From Dipylidium caninum (lineage: Eukaryota; Platyhelminthes; Cestoda; Cyclophyllidea; Dipylidiidae), in the NCBI GenBank assembly GCA_017562135.1, contig QEYB01000282.1, positions 62,001-126,000 on the forward strand: DNA of 64,000 bases, written 5' to 3'. The notes below the pieces were generated by a model. That model did no database searches. It had not been told where the DNA came from and saw only the letters and a list, made by a program, of their open reading frames with translations. Positions 59,301 to 64,000 of the stretch are shown piece by piece (positions within the stretch are counted from its first letter, which is position 1; each line of letters opens with the position of its first letter). Both the position numbers and the translations under genes were made by a program.

Positions 59301-61700
59301 TGAGTGGGATCATCAAGATTGACGAGACTTCAACATCAGTAAAAGCAAAAAAGTCTCAACCGGGAAGCGAATGGAGGGGCAAAAGAGAAATGTTGTTAGC
59401 CATTTCTCCCTTCGTCTTTTCTTCTTCGATGTAGAAATGTACTTTCTTGTATGCAAGATTTATGTCTAATAATTGGAGTGGAGCACAGCCATATAAGTCT
59501 GGGAGGTGGTGTTAAACGATGATTTAGTGGTGACACTCCACTGACGTCTGTTGGCTTGGAGCTGTTTCAAGATGCTTGAGAGCGAATTACGTGAGGCCAA
59601 CTGCCCCCCTCATGGGATAGGGCGGAGAGGCCACATACGGAGAACGTTTGCGATGCGCTGAAGTTCTAAAATGGAACAAATAAATATTGCACTCGCGTCT
59701 CCATATCGTCACTCAAACGCAACTGAGATGAAGAAGCTCGGTTGTTGTGTTCACGGAAAATCATACAAACAAGCGTGAAACAGCATTCGTTCAGGCAGAA
59801 TGAATCACAAAAGCTTCGGCCTGTCGTGTTTTGTTTGCACAAACCCTTTAGCTTGGTGCAGGAAGTCACGCATTTTTGGATGAAGACAGGGAGAGAGGGA
59901 AGGCAGGGAAGGAAGTAAGAAATAAAGGAAGGGCAGATTATGCCGTGGATGCATATGGCTAGATTTGACACTGTCAAGTATTCTCACGTCATAAGAGTGA
60001 AGCTCAATCGACTCACCTTCGTTCACCGACCTCCCAACCTCCATCAATCCCCAATCGAATTGCTATCCACCATAGAGAAAGTTGTCGCCGAGAGGACCAT
60101 ACATTCAAAGCTCTTCAATAGACTAATTTTCAAAGTTTGGCATGTTCTTAATTTACAAGCCACCAGAAAGGTTTGGTTAACCCTTCTGATATGGGGATGA
60201 CATACGTTGACGTACGATCAAAGTACATTTGTACGCTCTAATGCTCTTCTTTTCTCTCGCTTCTCGTTTGCCCTTCAAAAATGGGTGCACGTGAAGATGA
60301 GGTGATTGTCGGACGAATACATATAGAGAGGAAGAGAAGAATGGCTTGCCCGCCCTTCCTCAGCCCCTAAATGTTGATCAACTCTTGGTCACGTCTGACT
60401 ATTGGACCACATGTCTCCTGACCTATAAATGGTCTACCGTCAAAGTTGGATCGTTTTGTTACAATTGGTAGTGCTGACACCTTTAAAAAGACAAAAGATT
60501 CAGTTTGAGAGGCAGGGGGCAAGTAATTTAGTCTGAACCACCACTACAAAAAATAAGTTTCACCCTAAGTACCAGACTGTACTAATCGTCCATATAGTCC
60601 GCATTAATGCCTAAAAAATCTCCCACCCTCCCCTCCCCCTAATAACATGAAACTTACAAAATATAATCCTGCATTGGTTAAAAATTGGATCTATTTAATG
60701 TAACCCAACATGGCATTTCCCACCCTATTCTTCCGCTGAAGGTCACTAGCATCCCCACTTCATAGCCTTCTATGTGACGTCAGAGCACCAGACAGGTCGG
60801 TCGATGGCATTAGACCAAAACCTAGACGTAATGAAGATCACTACGTCACAATTCATTAGTCAGGGTGAAAAATAAAGACGACACGGACGAAATGTGATGG
60901 CCTGTTATTAGCCTCAGATGAGGCAAAAATAGACGGGTTGTCCAGTACGCTACCCTCTTGTCATCTCCTAACATAATGCTACTCTATGTGACAGCCAGTC
61001 GCTCTCCCTAGTTGCTGTCAGGACGTTTTTATCAGTCTAATTTCGATTATTAACGCTAATCTCAGACACGTGAATAATCTTCAGTATCTTTCCGACAATG
61101 ATGTAAAAACGTCTACTGAAAAGGGTGATCGGGGGATGGAGGCTCGGGATACGGAAAGGAACAGAAGGGAATTGAACTCGACATAGATCTAATAAAGTTT
61201 ACGGCAACGGTGCATTTTAGCGAGAGCGGAGGAAGGATGGGATGGCCGTTGGACAAGCCTTTAAATAAAGTACAATGCCTTTATAGTAAGAGAAAGTAAA
61301 AAAATTCACGAAGTTTCACAGGTACTGGAAACAAATCACTCCCGAATATGCGCTTCTTCATCCACAGGTGTTGTAAAGGAGTGCCGAAATAGACGTGACA
61401 AATCGAGGTGTAAGCTGCATGAAATATCTCACTTTTCGATATCCACAGCTGAAACTAATTAAGCAATTGTCAGTCCCTAGCAATGGGAAGTGGTATAGGA
61501 CTAGATTAGGCGGTTTTACTGGTGATGAGGTCACAAAACACTTTACTTTCGGGTAATCAGTTATCAATGTGTCTAGAAGTTATATTGCCTGAAGTTTCCA
61601 CTAGCTTAAACTGTGTTAGTGGTGTGAAGGCGTTTAAATCTCCAGCAAAAGGATAGGCAATCTTGGCCACTGTGAAGTGGAGTCACTAGTCAAGCCTTTA
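56400..61700. other. no supported gene (intergenic, includes USP32 upstream region)
   Basis: More than 5 kb without a recognisable exon. The first coding exon of USP32 must lie here, since exon 56390 begins two bases into a codon after a tttatttcag acceptor, but I could not identify it. Frames at 56984, 59666 and 59940 show no motifs. Confidence 0.4.
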
Positions 61701-61716
61701 CCTCTAACAAACAATG

Positions 61717-62130
61717 TCAGCTATTTTCATTCGTGGTTGACTTGGACGCCTCAGTGTCAATAGCTAACATGGAGTTCAGCTGGCTGTCATTCACTGCCAT
61801 GGCGGCTTCAAATTGAGAGCAGAGGGTGCTAATGCTGCTGGCTGCACCGTCGGCAGTGGCGTCGGAGTCGATAAATGACCACTGACTGCTATCGTCAGTC
61901 GCTTTCGCAAGGGGCGCCGTGTCAACAACTGTCTTGGAGTTTGTCCCAGTAGTGACGTCTAAGGAGCGCTGCTTCATTTTCAGCACTGGGGAAGGTCGAG
62001 TTCGAGAGCTGGTGGTATAGGAGCCAGATCCAGCCAGTAGTGGGGCTTGAAGTTGTTCACATAACCGTTTAAACCGTCGAGTTGGACCTTTACGAAACAG
62101 ATCGAAAGAATTACAGTGTTTGCAGCAATG
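61717..62130 (-). CDS. C-terminal exon with CxxC, family unknown
   Basis: An open exon of 138 codons including the stop, after a ttttctactag acceptor. It begins HCCKHCNSFDLFRKGPTRRF, continues KRLCEQLQAPLLAG, then a Ser/Thr-rich region (GSYTTSSRTRPSPVLK) and an acidic end containing SSQWSFIDSDATADG, with the stop TGA at 61717-61719. The HCxxC start resembles the second cysteine pair of a treble-clef finger such as FYVE (R-HHCRxCG), but the later cysteine pairs are absent, so I do not assign a domain. It may be the end of the gene whose other candidate exons lie at 63331-63369 and 63893-64000. Confidence 0.45.
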   Translation of the reverse strand, partial: HCCKHCNSFDLFRKGPTRRFKRLCEQLQAPLLAGSGSYTTSSRTRPSPVLKMKQRSLDVTTGTNSKTVVDTAPLAKATDDSSQWSFIDSDATADGAASSISTLCSQFEAAMAVNDSQLNSMLAIDTEASKSTTNENS

Positions 62131-63330
62131 CTAGTAGAAAAGGGAAAATTAATCAAAAGGCGTAAATATAAGCTGCATTGACTGGTGCCTTTTGGCGCTG
62201 GCACGATTCATCCGAATGTCCTGTCTAATTCTAACTTCCATCCGTGACCATATAAAACTGGGTGTAGACATTTACGGAGTTCAGTAACTCGGGATGCTCT
62301 GTTGCTCTCACGGATCCGCAACCTCGCCTGTTGGCTATTTTGGCGAAAATACCGTGCCTAAACTTGATTGACGAAGGGACAGGGTGTGCACCAGCCACGT
62401 TTACTTGGGAAGGAGGGAGGGAAAAAGTCGATATCCTCGGCATCTCACCACAATGTGTCCCTCACTACCTTTTGAAATCTGAGCTGAGATTAGCGGAACT
62501 CATAGACGACTTACGACGCTCTCCGCCCCCGCCCCCCTCCCCCTCCCGTTCATCTAAATAAATAAAGTAACCGTGGGACAGGGAAGGACGCCGCGTGGGG
62601 GGTAACAATTCATCGCAGTGTGGAATCGAGTCACTCCACCATATGCATTCGAAAACTTCTTCATGAAATCAGTTATTATCACTACTAAACCCCGAAAAAC
62701 AAAAATTCCGCCCTCACACTACTTAGATTGTCATTTGTTGTCTAAAACGGACTATAAACCTAATTCATTCCCCTCTCTCGGAGAAAAAACTAGGTGGGAG
62801 GGGAGAACATTAGAAGAAGGAAACAAGAAAGGCTAGGTTCTTTCTTATTTCTACAGGTGTCAAGTAGAAGTCAGCTATGAGAAATACATAACTTCAATAA
62901 GTTCCCAAAATATCCACTGCAGAAAATTCAACAATAGCCGAGGGGAATGATTGAGGGAAACGTATAATTATACGAGACGATGATTCCATTCGATGCGAAT
63001 CAAAATTACTTCTAGACAATCTGAGGCCATTTAAGAGGCAAAAAGGCCTATGAGACAGATTACACCACTATTTAAAAGGGCTCAGTGAGTGTTTGGACAC
63101 AACTGGGTGTACTTAGAGCTTCTCTTTTAGGTACAGAAGCGGTTTCCCAAGAACATGTTCGTCCCATCATGATAACATCCACTCTGAACCACAAAACATA
63201 AGATAGCGTTACCTATCATAGTATCGATGCAGGCCTGGGGATAACCATCACAGAGTTTAGGCTTAGGTGGAAGTTCAGAAGTCAAGTAAAACCACAAAAG
63301 ATGAAACAAGTAGGATAGGACGAGACACAC

Positions 63331-63369
63331 CATCTGTTTTGTATAAATGCTATCGCAAACATTGCACTT
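63331..63369 (-). CDS. candidate 39-nt exon with CxxC
   Basis: Between a gcttaatcgccag acceptor and a gtgtgt donor the minus strand encodes KCNVCDSIYTKQM, phase 0 at both ends. Joined to the exon at 62130 it gives C-x2-C-x8-HCC-x2-C, the spacing of a FYVE-like or other treble-clef zinc site. The intron would be 1.2 kb. This is a suggestion only. Confidence 0.3.
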
Positions 63370-63425
63370 CTGGCGATTAAGCAACACATATAGTAAGCAC
63401 GAGATTGTTTTTCAAACAGATTTTG

Positions 63426-63640
63426 AAATGGTAGGCTTCATCCCTCGTTATCCTGACTTCGGCCTAAATGCTGACAAATCTACACGGAGGGCAACTGAGA
63501 TCACCCTTCGCAGAAAAGATCACGACTGGAGGATCGGTAGAACTCCTGATTTTGACGAACAATTCACCTTGGAGCCAAAGTTAATAAAGAATGATAACAA
63601 GGACATGTGGTACTTCCATTTGGAGTACGCCGTTGCACAT
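63426..63640 (+). CDS. unrecognised open exon
   Basis: A plus-strand frame following a ttttcaaacag acceptor-like site. It reads FEMVGFIPRYPDFGLNADKS, then TRRATEITLRRKDHDWRIG, then LEPKLIKNDNKDMWYFHLEY. Composition (charged, aromatic, no low complexity) looks protein-like, and the minus strand opposite is full of stops. No family is recognised. The 3' end is unclear. Confidence 0.35.
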
Positions 63641-63892
63641 ACCCTCTGCCTTGCCTTACCGAGCCGCAGACAGAGGCACATGTGAATTGCATTTGCATTA
63701 GCATGGTCGTCAGGCGTTTGTCTTCTCGTGATGAATATACGCGTTTTAATTATACTCTTCGACTTGGCTATGATTGCTGGTGGAGCAGAAAGTCCACCGA
63801 AGAGTAGTTATCAAAACGCTTGACCCAGATAAATAGTTAAATGAACAGACGGTCCAGTTGGACTCGCCATCAAGCCCAAAAGAAATGCTTAC

Positions 63893-64000
63893 CTGAAAGA
63901 AGTTGGAAGCTAACGGCGTAGAGTTCCCGATCACTGGCGTTATCAGAGGCACCACCGTTGGTGAGGGCGGCTTGACCAGTGGAGGCACGAACGATGTCAA
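63893..64000 (-). CDS. partial exon running off the window
   Basis: An open frame from the window edge to a TCAG/gtaagc donor at 63893. It encodes DIVRASTGQAALTNGGASDN, then ASDRELYAVSFQLLSG. The strong donor and residue composition favour a real exon of a gene that continues beyond the window. The family is unknown. Confidence 0.45.

Noticed and set aside
1..64000. CRISPR arrays, bacterial operons, rRNA and tRNA genes
   Set aside because: No regularly spaced repeats, no rRNA cores and no convincing tRNA B-box in a cloverleaf context by eye. The split genes are eukaryotic.

Overview
This window is animal nuclear DNA. All recognisable genes are split into many short exons with GT-AG introns, both strands are used, and there are no operons or ribosome binding sites. 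Many introns are only 30-38 nt long and a second group is about 50-97 nt. Together with the style of the encoded proteins this fits a parasitic flatworm, most likely a tapeworm. That assignment is an inference from gene architecture, not from a marker gene.

Layout: 4911-5277 (-) dynein light chain LC8. 8993-14336 (-) ABHD18-type alpha/beta hydrolase, with a mariner transposase relic in one intron. 15564-16595 (+) C-terminal half of the U3 snoRNP protein MPP10. 17028-17953 (-) TRBP/PACT/Loquacious-type double-stranded-RNA-binding protein. 18659-20196 (+) complete eIF3 subunit m. 21143-25653 (-) cytochrome b561 family. 28290-28642 (+) an unrecognised two-exon fragment. 31016-31405 (+) complete FMC1, an ATP-synthase assembly factor. 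32820-33085 (+) an unrecognised acidic exon. 38420-46473 (+) GAS2-like cytoskeletal linker. 47818-56390 (-) USP32-type ubiquitin protease. 61717-64000 contains unrecognised exons, including a Cys-rich one. The stretches between these genes are AT-rich, and I could not support genes in them.

The genes are unrelated housekeeping genes rather than one pathway: ribosome assembly and translation (MPP10, eIF3m), small-RNA biogenesis (TRBP-like), cytoskeleton (LC8, GAS2-like), redox (b561), mitochondrial assembly (FMC1) and deubiquitination (USP32). TRBP-like and eIF3m are divergent and share about 0.7 kb of upstream DNA. ABHD18 and MPP10 are also divergent. MPP10/TRBP-like and GAS2-like/USP32 are tail to tail.

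The most useful observation for a reader is that several otherwise well-conserved genes carry isolated one-base frame breaks, mostly at homopolymers or just before a GT donor. This looks like residual indel error of an assembly rather than biology, and it will defeat automatic gene models here. I found no previously undescribed system that I can defend. Many genes were recovered by reading exons in frames that simple ORF calling misses.
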